From the IMG/VR virus record IMGVR_UViG_3300036791_000263, positions 1 to 46,539 of that record: a DNA stretch of 46,539 nucleotides. One strand, written 5' to 3'. A model generated the notes under the pieces. That model had not been told where the DNA came from and ran no database searches. It saw only the letters and a list, made by a program, of their open reading frames with translations. A program made the translations under genes and the position numbers. Of the stretch, positions 40,205-46,539 are shown one piece after another; the stretch's first letter is position 1, and each line of letters starts with the position of its first letter. The stretch comes from a virus.

Positions 40205-40443
40205 TGAGCGACCGCAGCTGCTGGCACAGGTGTCGCGGGCTTCGCGCTCTCATCTTCGACGAATTTCTCGTAGATTTTATCGCGCAAGCCTACCGTCAAC
40301 ATGGACTCGACGAACTCTTGCAGTGGAATGCGCTTCTGCACTGAGAGCACGCGAATGCGGTGATGTAGCACGTCGCTGACCTTGACTGTTCGAGTAGGAC
40401 TTTTTTTGCGTAGATTGCTTTTCATCGAAAGCGAGCTTGACAC
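40201..40443 (-). CDS. Ribbon-helix-helix-like regulator, about 80 aa
   Basis: GTG 40443 follows promoter copy 9 by 6 bases; ATG 40425 (MKSNLRKK) is the alternative. A basic N-terminal arm (RKKSPTRTVKVSDVLHHRIR) leads into helices (VLSVQKRIPLQEFVESMLTV) that fit the ribbon-helix-helix pattern, followed by a Pro/Ala tail. It may be the repressor of the early elements. Confidence in the family is moderate. Confidence 0.55.
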   Translation of the reverse strand: MSSSLSMKSNLRKKSPTRTVKVSDVLHHRIRVLSVQKRIPLQEFVESMLTVGLRDKIYEKFVEDESAKPATPVPAAAVAQ

Positions 40444-40466
40444 GGTTACACAAAGTGCGCAAGTAG
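40437..40466 (+). promoter_or_regulatory. Possible rightward leaderless promoter
   Basis: -35 TTGACA (40437-40442), 18-base spacer, -10-like AAGTAG (40461-40466), then 6 bases to GTG 40473. It overlaps leftward copy 9 head to head, so the two directions could exclude each other. Confidence 0.45.
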
Positions 40467-40479
40467 AAAAGCGTGACAA
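40450..40479 (-). promoter_or_regulatory. Early promoter/operator element copy 9
   Basis: -35-like TTGTCA, 18-base spacer containing TTTTCTACTTGCGCA, -10-like CTTTGT, then 6 bases to GTG 40443. The TTGTCA lies across the start of the rightward gene 40473. This is the centre of the divergent switch between the two operons. Confidence 0.6.
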
Positions 40480-40946
40480 AAAGAAAAGGGCTTCAGATGT
40501 CACTCGAACAAGCTGATGCGCATCAAAAAAAGCATGGGTTTCCGCCGCTCGTCGAAGTGCAAAGCCCAGCGTCATCGAAAGCGCCAACGAAAAAAACGAA
40601 AAAATTGCGCACCGCTCGCGAGATGAACGCGACTGAGCGCGAGTTTTCGTTCATTCTCGAAGCGCAGAAGACGAAAGGCGAGATCGTGCGCTGGGTCTTT
40701 GAAGGTGTCACCCTGCGCTGGGGCGGCGGTATGCGCTACAAACCTGACTTTCTCGTCGTCGTCGCAACTGGCATCGAAGTGAACAAGCAGCGCGTCGGGC
40801 ATTTTCGCTGCATCGAGGTCAAAGGCGCACGCATACTTTACGCGCAGCAAGCGATCGCACGTTTCAAAGGCTGCCGGGCTGAGTGGCCTGAGTTCGAGTT
40901 TCAATTCTGGCAGAAACTGGAGGGCACATGGACAAAACTGTTGTAA
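40473..40946 (+). CDS. DUF1064-like PD-(D/E)XK nuclease, 157 aa
   Basis: GTG 40473. TEREFSFILEAQ (E56), YKPDFLVV (D92) and CIEVKGAR (E115, K117) spell the PD-(D/E)XK fold of DUF1064/phage endonuclease proteins. It may process branched or other replication intermediates. Ends overlapping the exonuclease start by 19 bases. Confidence 0.8.
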   Translation: MTKRKGLQMSLEQADAHQKKHGFPPLVEVQSPASSKAPTKKTKKLRTAREMNATEREFSFILEAQKTKGEIVRWVFEGVTLRWGGGMRYKPDFLVVVATGIEVNKQRVGHFRCIEVKGARILYAQQAIARFKGCRAEWPEFEFQFWQKLEGTWTKLL

Positions 40947-42067
40947 CCGTCGCGCGAGCGATCACGACGCCGTCGAACCTGCGTCGACGCGAGCTGTGTC
41001 CGGGCAGCGCACGCATGGAAGCCGGACTGCCCGACGACGATTCGGTCGACGCGCGCAGTGGTCGTCTGTTTCACAGTTACTGGGCAAATCCAAACTTCGT
41101 GCGCGAGTTTTTGAAGCAAGACGAGCAAGACCTGCTTGAACTGAGCGATCGGCTCATGAGCGATGTGTTAAACAAGCTCGCATTCGAGACAGAGCACGAG
41201 TTCTATGTAGAACAAAACCTGTGGACGAAAATGGGCACGCACAGGCTCAGCGGCACGCCAGATCGCGTCTACGTCTGGCCGCAGCGCAAGAGTGCTCTCG
41301 TCGGCGACTTGAAAAGTGGGTTCGCTCAAATCGAGCGAGCCGAGCTGAACCTGCAGCTGCGCGGTTACGCCGTGATCTCGAAGGACAATTTCGATGTCGA
41401 GCACATCTACGTCGCGCTGCTGCAGCCTCGGCTCTTTTACCCGAGCGAGCGCATCACGATGGCGCACTACGAGAAAGCTGACATCGACCGCAGCCGCGAG
41501 CAGATCACGGAGATCATCGATGCGACAGAACGCAAGGACGCGCCGCTCGTCGCTGGCGAAGAGCAGTGCCGCTATTGCCGCGCAAAGTTGATGTGCCCTG
41601 CGTTTCGTGCCGCCGTGACGCTGCCTGTCGGCGCTTACAAGAGCGAGACTGAGCTGAGCAAAGCTGCGCGCGAAGCGTGGATCGCAAAACGGGTCGCCGG
41701 TTGCAACGACGAGCAGCTCGAAGAGGTGATCGAAGCGTGCAGGCTCGCCGATCTCGTCGCGTTCCCTGCCCGTGACGAAGCGCGGCGCCGCATTCGCGCT
41801 GGCGGTTTCGAGAAGTTCGTGCTCGGCAAAGATTGGAGCGTGCGCACAATCACGAACGTTCGCCGTGCAATCGCCATGCTGGCGCTCGCGAATGTCGCCT
41901 CGCGCGAAGACGTTCTCGACAGCTGCACGATCTCGCTTGAACAGATCGAAGGGCGCTACCGTGACCGCAAGAAACTCACGTGGAAACAGGCACGCACGAA
42001 GATCGATAAAGTGCTCGCGTCAGTCATTCAACACGAAGACCGCGAGCCAAGAATCCTACGAAAATGA
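40928..42067 (+). CDS. RecB-like PD-(D/E)XK exonuclease with Fe-S-type Cys set (DUF2800-like)
   Basis: 379 residues. LSGTPDRVYV (D112), VGDLKSG (D127, K129) and NLQLRGYA (Q145) give the RecB-type nuclease motifs. Cys residues C24, C214, C217 and C223 are placed like the 4Fe-4S cluster of AddB/Cas4-type nucleases. This fits DUF2800 phage exonucleases. A likely partner of the RecT-like protein (36871-37974), encoded on the opposite strand. Confidence 0.8.
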   Translation: MDKTVVTVARAITTPSNLRRRELCPGSARMEAGLPDDDSVDARSGRLFHSYWANPNFVREFLKQDEQDLLELSDRLMSDVLNKLAFETEHEFYVEQNLWTKMGTHRLSGTPDRVYVWPQRKSALVGDLKSGFAQIERAELNLQLRGYAVISKDNFDVEHIYVALLQPRLFYPSERITMAHYEKADIDRSREQITEIIDATERKDAPLVAGEEQCRYCRAKLMCPAFRAAVTLPVGAYKSETELSKAAREAWIAKRVAGCNDEQLEEVIEACRLADLVAFPARDEARRRIRAGGFEKFVLGKDWSVRTITNVRRAIAMLALANVASREDVLDSCTISLEQIEGRYRDRKKLTWKQARTKIDKVLASVIQHEDREPRILRK

Positions 42068-42309
42068 AACAAGATCAATGCCGTTCATGCAAGGCGCCGA
42101 TCATCTGGGCGCGAACTGAAAAAGGCCGTCGCATCCCGCTCGACGCAAAACCGACTGCCGGCGGAAACCTTCTGCTCGAAAGACGTGAATACCTTGAACC
42201 GCTCGCGGTCTACAAATCGCCCGACGAGCGCGCTGCGATGAACAACACGCAGTTTTTCATCTCGCATTTCGCGACGTGCAATGACTCTGCCAAGTGGAGA
42301 AAAAAATGA
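42064..42309 (+). CDS. Zinc-ribbon phage protein, 81 aa
   Basis: ATG 42064 overlaps the previous stop as ATGA. CRSCKAPIIWARTEKGRRIPLDAKP and the end FFISHFATCNDSAKWRKK match a small phage zinc protein type with Cys-x2-Cys and a distal His/Cys pair. Function unknown. Confidence 0.75.
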   Translation: MKQDQCRSCKAPIIWARTEKGRRIPLDAKPTAGGNLLLERREYLEPLAVYKSPDERAAMNNTQFFISHFATCNDSAKWRKK

Positions 42310-42569
42310 AGAACGCCGAGCAGCTCGAACTCGAAATCGCCGAAGCCCGTGCCACAATGACCGATCGCGAGGTTGTCGAGCACATCATCAAACTCTACGG
42401 GGCCGAGTTCGAGAAGGCGAACGCCGAGATCAAGCGGCTGCGCGACGAGAACCTTGAGCTGTTCCAACTGAAGCAAAAAGTGCAGATCGTGAACCGCGAG
42501 CTGATGCACGCGCTCGAAGGACGCAAAGATGCCAAAACTGCTAAACTACACAACCAGCATCGCTCCTGA
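42306..42569 (+). CDS. Coiled-coil protein, 87 aa
   Basis: ATG 42306 (ATGA overlap); the longer reading is rejected. Residues about 35-75 (FEKANAEIKRLRDENLELFQLK) are a clear coiled coil. No family is recognised. Confidence 0.65.
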   Translation: MKNAEQLELEIAEARATMTDREVVEHIIKLYGAEFEKANAEIKRLRDENLELFQLKQKVQIVNRELMHALEGRKDAKTAKLHNQHRS

Positions 42570-42963
42570 GAAGACCGTCAGCGAGATTCAGGCAAAGCTG
42601 GCGAACGCCGGGGCGTTCCAAATCCTGCACGAATATGAGCGCAGCACGCGCGAGCTTGTCGGGTTGTCGTTCCGCATCTCGACTGAGTTTGGCGACCTCG
42701 CGTTTGAGCTGCCAGCGCGCATCGAAGCCGTCGAACTCGTCTTGAAAAAGCAGCGCGTGAGCATGAAAAAAGAGGCTCGGGCGCAGGCGACCCGCGTTGC
42801 GTGGCGCATCCTGAAAGACTGGGTCGAAGCGCAGCTCGCGCTCATCGAGACAGGCATGGTCACGATCGAACAGGTGTTTCTGCCGTATGTGCAGGATGCC
42901 AAAGGTGTCACGCTTTACGAGTCGATCCGCGAGAAACGCTTTGCCGGGCTTTTGACAGAATGA
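42529..42963 (+). CDS. Widespread phage protein of unknown function, 144 aa
   Basis: Overlaps the previous gene by 41 bases. The segment QATRVAWRILKDWVEAQLALIETGMVTIEQVFLPYV, with YTTSIAPEKTVSEIQAKLA at the start, matches a family I know from many phages but whose function is not established. Confidence 0.75.
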   Translation: MPKLLNYTTSIAPEKTVSEIQAKLANAGAFQILHEYERSTRELVGLSFRISTEFGDLAFELPARIEAVELVLKKQRVSMKKEARAQATRVAWRILKDWVEAQLALIETGMVTIEQVFLPYVQDAKGVTLYESIREKRFAGLLTE

Positions 42964-43157
42964 AGCGCGAGTCATGCAAATATTGCGATCGGCGGATACC
43001 GAAAGGCGGTGCGATGCAAATCCACCTCAGATTCAAGCATCGGCGCGAGTATTTTCACGAGATTATGAGCGAGTTCCGATCACATCCGTCCGTGCAAGTG
43101 GCGATGATCGAGCTTGGTTCAGCACAGCGACTCTTGCTTGAGCGCAACGAGCCATGA
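42960..43157 (+). CDS. C2H2 zinc-finger protein, 65 aa
   Basis: ATG 42960 (ATGA overlap); a longer reading to 42801 is rejected. CKYCDRRIPKGGAMQIHLRFKH has C6, C9, H22, H27, exactly C-x2-C-x12-H-x4-H. A second C2H2 finger beside the one at 37964-38296, which is unusual for a phage. Confidence 0.7.
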   Translation: MKRESCKYCDRRIPKGGAMQIHLRFKHRREYFHEIMSEFRSHPSVQVAMIELGSAQRLLLERNEP

Positions 43158-43522
43158 GACGAGGACGACCGAGTTATGGAATGCGCCCGTGTCGACAGTG
43201 CCAAACTGTGTTCGAAGCCAAGACGCACAACGCTACCTTTTGCAGTTACGTGTGCCGCGCCCGCTTTCGCGCACGAGTGCGGGCGGCACCGAAAATCGAC
43301 GAGATCGTGTTCGCCGAAGCGCGCACGATCATGGAGCTTGCCCGACCGTGCCTGAAGCGCTGGGCAGCTCGCTACGCTCAAAGCGAGCACGCCAAAAAAC
43401 ACTGCATCGAAACTTTTTCGATCATCGAGCGCATGGACGATTGGATGCTGCGCAACCGAACAAGCGCCAAGCCGGAGCCGCCCGAGGAAGCCATTGAAAT
43501 CGATGAGCAGCATGGGCCCTGA
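43154..43522 (+). CDS. Small zinc-binding protein, 122 aa
   Basis: ATG 43154 (ATGA overlap). RPCRQCQTVFEAKTHNATFCSYVCRARFR has two Cys pairs (C-x2-C and C-x3-C) followed by basic helices, like many short phage and plasmid proteins with a zinc ribbon. Probably nucleic-acid-binding. Confidence 0.7.
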   Translation: MRRGRPSYGMRPCRQCQTVFEAKTHNATFCSYVCRARFRARVRAAPKIDEIVFAEARTIMELARPCLKRWAARYAQSEHAKKHCIETFSIIERMDDWMLRNRTSAKPEPPEEAIEIDEQHGP

Positions 43523-43763
43523 CTACGTCATACCGCAGCAGCGCTGCAGCAGGTGCAGGCACCCGTTCGACGAGGCGTGCTGCACCGTCGGTGACCACAA
43601 ACCAACACCCGGAATGATCTCGATCTGCGTCAACTGCGGCAAGATCATGATTTTTGACGAGCAGCTGCGTCTGCGCGAACCGAGCGAGCAAGAACTGCTG
43701 GACATCAGCACGCGCTCGGATATCGTCGAGCTGCAGCTTTACATCGCATCGCTACGAAAATGA
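43503..43763 (+). CDS. Zinc-ribbon protein, 86 aa
   Basis: ATG 43503, overlapping the previous gene by 20 bases; ATG 43512 is an alternative. RCSRCRHPFDEACC...ICVNCGKIMIF gives Cys pairs as in a zinc ribbon. The second half is helical. Confidence 0.65.
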   Translation: MSSMGPDYVIPQQRCSRCRHPFDEACCTVGDHKPTPGMISICVNCGKIMIFDEQLRLREPSEQELLDISTRSDIVELQLYIASLRK

Positions 43764-43864
43764 TCGCGTCATGGTTCATCTTGAAGGCAATCGGTCTTGG
43801 CGTCGTGTTCTGGTTGCTCGTCATCGCCGTCTGGGTCTGGGCAGCGAGCGGTCCCCACAAATGA
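43760..43864 (+). CDS. Small membrane protein, 34 aa
   Basis: ATG 43760 overlaps the previous stop as ATGA, and its stop overlaps the next ATG (43861). Almost entirely one hydrophobic helix (SWFILKAIGLGVVFWLLVIA). Function unknown; both overlaps support it. Confidence 0.6.
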   Translation: MIASWFILKAIGLGVVFWLLVIAVWVWAASGPHK

Positions 43865-44367
43865 ACAAATGCGGTCATCAATTCTGTCCGAAGTGCGGTG
43901 AGCTGCTGATTCACCTGCTGCACAGATCAGGTTTTGAATCCGCGTCCGGTTTCGGACAAGTCGTCTGGCGTGAAGGACCTGCACGTATCGCTTGTGGCGA
44001 CGTTGATCTCTACGTTCTCGTGCGCGCCATGAGATTGCTGCGCATCATCGAGCACAAACAGATCGGTCAACGGATGGGCGAGTGCCAGCGCACGGTCTTG
44101 GTTTTGCTCGCTGCGTTGATCGAGCTTGGACGCAAGCAGTTTCGATTGCATGACGACAGCGGTGTTTTTGCCATCAGCGGCGCCGTCGAGGCGAACCCGA
44201 AGCGCATTGGTTTCGCCAGCGAGCAGAAAATCTATCAGGTGAAAGACGGCGCATTCAGCAAAATTCTCACATGCACAGAGCCAGAAGAACTCTACCGCTG
44301 GCTCGAAGCGACTGATAAAGCCGGACCGCGGCGTAAATCTGGTCATTGGTTGCCAAACGGACAATGA
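43861..44367 (+). CDS. Zinc-ribbon N-terminus protein, 168 aa
   Basis: ATG 43861 (ATGA overlap); the longer reading to 43654 is rejected. MNKCGHQFCPKCGELLIHLLH is a Cys-rich start, followed by LVRAMRLLRIIEHKQIGQRMGE, which could be a helix-turn-helix, and a beta-like end. No family is recognised. Confidence 0.6.
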   Translation: MNKCGHQFCPKCGELLIHLLHRSGFESASGFGQVVWREGPARIACGDVDLYVLVRAMRLLRIIEHKQIGQRMGECQRTVLVLLAALIELGRKQFRLHDDSGVFAISGAVEANPKRIGFASEQKIYQVKDGAFSKILTCTEPEELYRWLEATDKAGPRRKSGHWLPNGQ

Positions 44368-44585
44368 GCATGACATCAACGTTGATCGAAATTCGTAAGC
44401 AGTTCGAAGAATTGACCGTCACCGTCGACACGGTTGAAATGACTGACCGTGAGCGCCTGCTCGCTGGCTATGAGCTGAATCAGTGCCGCCAAGCATTGAT
44501 CGCTCTCGATTGCGCGCTGCGTCGAAAGCATAATGGAGAAGCATCCTTTTCGAATACAGCAGCAGCCTCAAGCCCTCGATCCTGA
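44364..44585 (+). CDS. Hypothetical protein, 73 aa
   Basis: ATG 44364 (ATGA overlap with the previous stop). Helical, with an acidic mid region (TDRERLLAGYELNQCRQAL). No family is recognised. Confidence 0.6.
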   Translation: MSMTSTLIEIRKQFEELTVTVDTVEMTDRERLLAGYELNQCRQALIALDCALRRKHNGEASFSNTAAASSPRS

Positions 44586-44616
44586 AACGCGCGCTGACAT
44601 CGATGCGACGCCGTGA
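44533..44616 (+). CDS. Possible 27-aa peptide
   Basis: ATG 44533 in another frame inside the previous gene; its stop overlaps the GTG of the next as GTGA, the same coupling type seen elsewhere. The product (MEKHPFRIQQQPQALDPETR) is too short to identify. Confidence 0.4.
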   Translation: MEKHPFRIQQQPQALDPETRADIDATP

Positions 44617-44897
44617 AAATCTGGGTCGAGACGCGCACGATCGAGCAACCTGAGTTCACCGTGAGCGGCAAGTTCGGCGGCAGCATCATGTTCGTCGGTT
44701 ACTCGCGGGCGCTCGACCAGTGGTTCTGGTTGCAGCCTTACGGCATCGAAGAGAAAATCGCTGAGCCGCCAGAAATCTACGTCGACGAGGATTGGGCGCG
44801 TGTGCATAAGCTCGCGAAGCCACGACCACGACGCGAAGGAAAAGCTCATCACATACATCGTGGAAAGCTGCCAGACCAACTGTCACTCGACCTGTGA
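44613..44897 (+). CDS. Hypothetical protein, 94 aa
   Basis: GTG 44613. VSGKFGGSIMFVGYSRALDQWFWLQPYG is a compact beta-rich segment; a basic tail follows. No family is recognised. It is the last gene before the helicase gene. Confidence 0.6.
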   Translation: MKIWVETRTIEQPEFTVSGKFGGSIMFVGYSRALDQWFWLQPYGIEEKIAEPPEIYVDEDWARVHKLAKPRPRREGKAHHIHRGKLPDQLSLDL

Positions 44898-44903
44898 ACA
44901 AGT

Positions 44904-45095
44904 TGTGGATAGTAGTGGAAAAGATTTTTGAAAAAATCGCTTGCGCTACTTGATGCCAGTGCGCGACGATGAAAGATCGTTTTTGTCATGTTTGTCTTCG
45001 CAATCTTCTGTTCTGCAGTTAAGTGCGGGCGCATGGTCGATCATGCTCTCGTGACAAACCGCTTGGCTGCAGACCTGAGGGTTGTTGAATAACCC
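44904..45095. other. Candidate replication origin region
   Basis: TGTGGATAG (44904-44912) differs by one base from a DnaA box (TGTGGATAA). Next to it is a short A/T dyad (GATTTTT/AAAAATC, centred near 44928), and a hairpin GGGTT/AACCC (45079-45095) lies before the helicase start. The stretch 44898-45107 has no convincing gene. Being next to a helicase gene makes an origin plausible but unproven. Confidence 0.35.
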
Positions 45096-45107
45096 AAAGC
45101 GAATCTC

Positions 45108-46539
45108 GTGCCAGAGAACGATGACGAGTTCCGCGCCAAACTTCTCGCCTCGCGCCAGAGACTAAACGACAGCAAGCAAGCGATCACCCCAGCGCGGCAG
45201 GAACAGAAGCCGCTCACGCGACGCAAAGAGAAAGCGCCAGCTGCAGACACGCAGCAAGACGTGCCGCACAACAACGAAGCCGAGCAAGGCATTCTCGGCT
45301 CGATGCTCAGCGAACCTGAGAAAGCGCTCGCAGTGATCGCCCACAAGCGCTTCGAGGCATATCACTTTTTCAACCCTGTCCACCGCACGATCTTCAAAGC
45401 GTTCGTCGACATGTTCGACAGCGGGGCGAAAGTGATCAACATCATCACGTTCGGCGATTACCTCGACAACCAGAAGCTGTCTGACGAAGTCGGTGGGCGT
45501 CCCTACATCACGAGTCTTTTCACCGTTGTCCCGACATCAGCTGCCGTCGAATACTTCATCGACATCGTGCTCGAAAAGTTCGTGCGCAGACGCATGATCA
45601 ATTTCGGCGCGTCGTTTGCGCGAGCTGCTTATGGCGTGACTGAACAGGACGCAATCGACCTGCTGGGTAATTTCGCCGGGCAATACGAGCGAATCTTCGA
45701 CGACGCGCGTCAAGCAGGTGTCGACGACGCTTCTCATCTCTTGAATGGGCAAGCGCCCGTTGTGCCCGTTCAGCTCGTGCGCCGCATTGTGCACCGCGGC
45801 AGCAAGCTCATCGTCGGCGGTGGCAGCAAGACCCAGAAGACGTGGACGCTCATGGACTTGGCGCTCAGCGTCTCGACTGGCTCTGATTGGTGGGGCTTCC
45901 ACACGCACAAGTCGCGCGTCTGCTACATCAATTTGGAACTGCAAGATTGGTCGTTCCACGAGCGTTTGATCGCGCTCGCTGCGCAGAAGGGTGTCAAACC
46001 CGACGAGGGCTGGCTGAAAGTGCTCAACCTGCGCGGGCACGCGCAATCGATCGAGGCGCTGCGTCAGCGCTTCTCGCTCATGTTGAAGTCGGGCTATTTC
46101 TCGCTCGTCATCATCGATCCGGTCTACAAGGTGCTCGGCGGCTACCGCGACGAGAACAAAGCCGGAGACATCGCGACGATGCTCAATGAAGTCGACAAGA
46201 TCGCAGTGCGGGCGAACGTCGCTGTAGCCATGGCAGCGCACTTCTCGAAGGGCAACCAAGCTGAAAAAGAATCGATCGATCGCATCGGTGGCAGCGGCGT
46301 GTTCTCGCGCGACCCTGACTCGATCTTGACGATGACTGCGCACGAAGACATGGACTGCTTCACTGTCGAGACGACGCTGCGCAACCTGCCACCGCTCTCA
46401 TCGTTCGTCGTGCATTGGGAATATCCGTTGTTCGTGCGCGATGAGGAACGCGACCCGAAGCAGCTCAAAGGCAAGCAAGGCGCACCTGCGCAATGGTCTG
46501 ACAAGCAAGTGCTCGAACAGATGAGCATCATCACGGGCT
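45108..46539 (+). CDS. DnaB-N/RepA-like helicase (partial)
   Basis: Runs off the right edge after 477 codons. The start is GTG 45108, the only start codon between a TAA at 45090 and the conserved part. Residues about 60-200 match the DnaB N-terminal domain (HNNEAEQGILGSMLSEPEKA...FNPVHRTIFKAF). The C-terminal half has a Walker A GGGSKTQKTW (about 239-248) and Walker B LVIIDPVYK (about 331-339), as in RepA/KaiC-like (AAA_25) replicative helicases. It would open DNA during phage replication. Confidence 0.85.
   Translation, partial: MPENDDEFRAKLLASRQRLNDSKQAITPARQEQKPLTRRKEKAPAADTQQDVPHNNEAEQGILGSMLSEPEKALAVIAHKRFEAYHFFNPVHRTIFKAFVDMFDSGAKVINIITFGDYLDNQKLSDEVGGRPYITSLFTVVPTSAAVEYFIDIVLEKFVRRRMINFGASFARAAYGVTEQDAIDLLGNFAGQYERIFDDARQAGVDDASHLLNGQAPVVPVQLVRRIVHRGSKLIVGGGSKTQKTWTLMDLALSVSTGSDWWGFHTHKSRVCYINLELQDWSFHERLIALAAQKGVKPDEGWLKVLNLRGHAQSIEALRQRFSLMLKSGYFSLVIIDPVYKVLGGYRDENKAGDIATMLNEVDKIAVRANVAVAMAAHFSKGNQAEKESIDRIGGSGVFSRDPDSILTMTAHEDMDCFTVETTLRNLPPLSSFVVHWEYPLFVRDEERDPKQLKGKQGAPAQWSDKQVLEQMSIITG

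Noticed and set aside
45033-45092. 19-codon frame before the helicase
   Set aside because: Too short and no coupling overlap; more likely non-coding.
45537-46343. Leftward frame of about 268 codons opposite the helicase
   Set aside because: Shadow of the helicase gene, with Arg/His-rich composition typical of antisense frames.

Overview
The window is most of the genome of a tailed, double-stranded DNA bacteriophage with a contractile tail. The head genes resemble those of lambda: GpA-type terminase, portal, ClpP-type protease with a nested scaffold, gpD-like decoration protein and gpE-like capsid protein. The tail resembles P2: sheath, tube, a chaperone with a likely frameshift, tape measure, and X, D, V, U, W/gp25, J, I and H type baseplate and fibre proteins. 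I see no integrase, no clear lysogeny repressor and no tRNA genes. The host cannot be named from the sequence. Both ends are cut inside genes.

Layout. (1) 1-9530: leftward early-type operons of many small, mostly unknown proteins, many with Cys/His zinc-binding patterns. They also encode a DUF932 protein, a PLP-dependent enzyme, a YkgJ-like protein and the start of a GHKL ATPase. (2) 9638-35632: rightward packaging, head, tail, baseplate and fibre genes, including three neighbouring collagen-like proteins. One leftward ribbon-helix-helix gene interrupts this block at 13181-13408. (3) 35639-40443: leftward DNA methyltransferase, RecT/Bet-type annealase, a zinc finger, a J-domain-like protein and a second possible ribbon-helix-helix regulator. 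(4) 40473-46539: rightward nucleases (DUF1064-like, and a RecB-like exonuclease with an Fe-S-type Cys set), small zinc proteins and a DnaB-N/RepA-like helicase cut by the window end.

Expression. Nearly all neighbouring genes overlap by ATGA, GTGA or TAATG, which suggests translational coupling. The most notable signal is a repeated element found nine times, always in front of leftward operons. It has a -35-like TTGACT, an 18-base spacer whose core (TTTTCTACTTGTGCGA) is better conserved than the hexamers, and a -10-like TNTTAC. The -10-like box lies only 3-7 bases before the start codon, so the transcripts would be leaderless. Several of these genes also share their first codons (Met-Thr-Asn-Glu). 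The late genes mostly carry ordinary Shine-Dalgarno sites, so early and late translation may start in different ways.

How the genes work together. The RecT-like annealase and the RecB-like exonuclease, on divergent operons, could form a two-part recombination system. The helicase with a nearby DnaA-box-like site may mark replication initiation. The methyltransferase probably protects phage DNA. The structural block is a complete assembly line from terminase to fibre. No classical endolysin or holin is certain: a GH75-like protein, a small two-helix membrane protein and a tape-measure hydrolase-like domain are the candidates.
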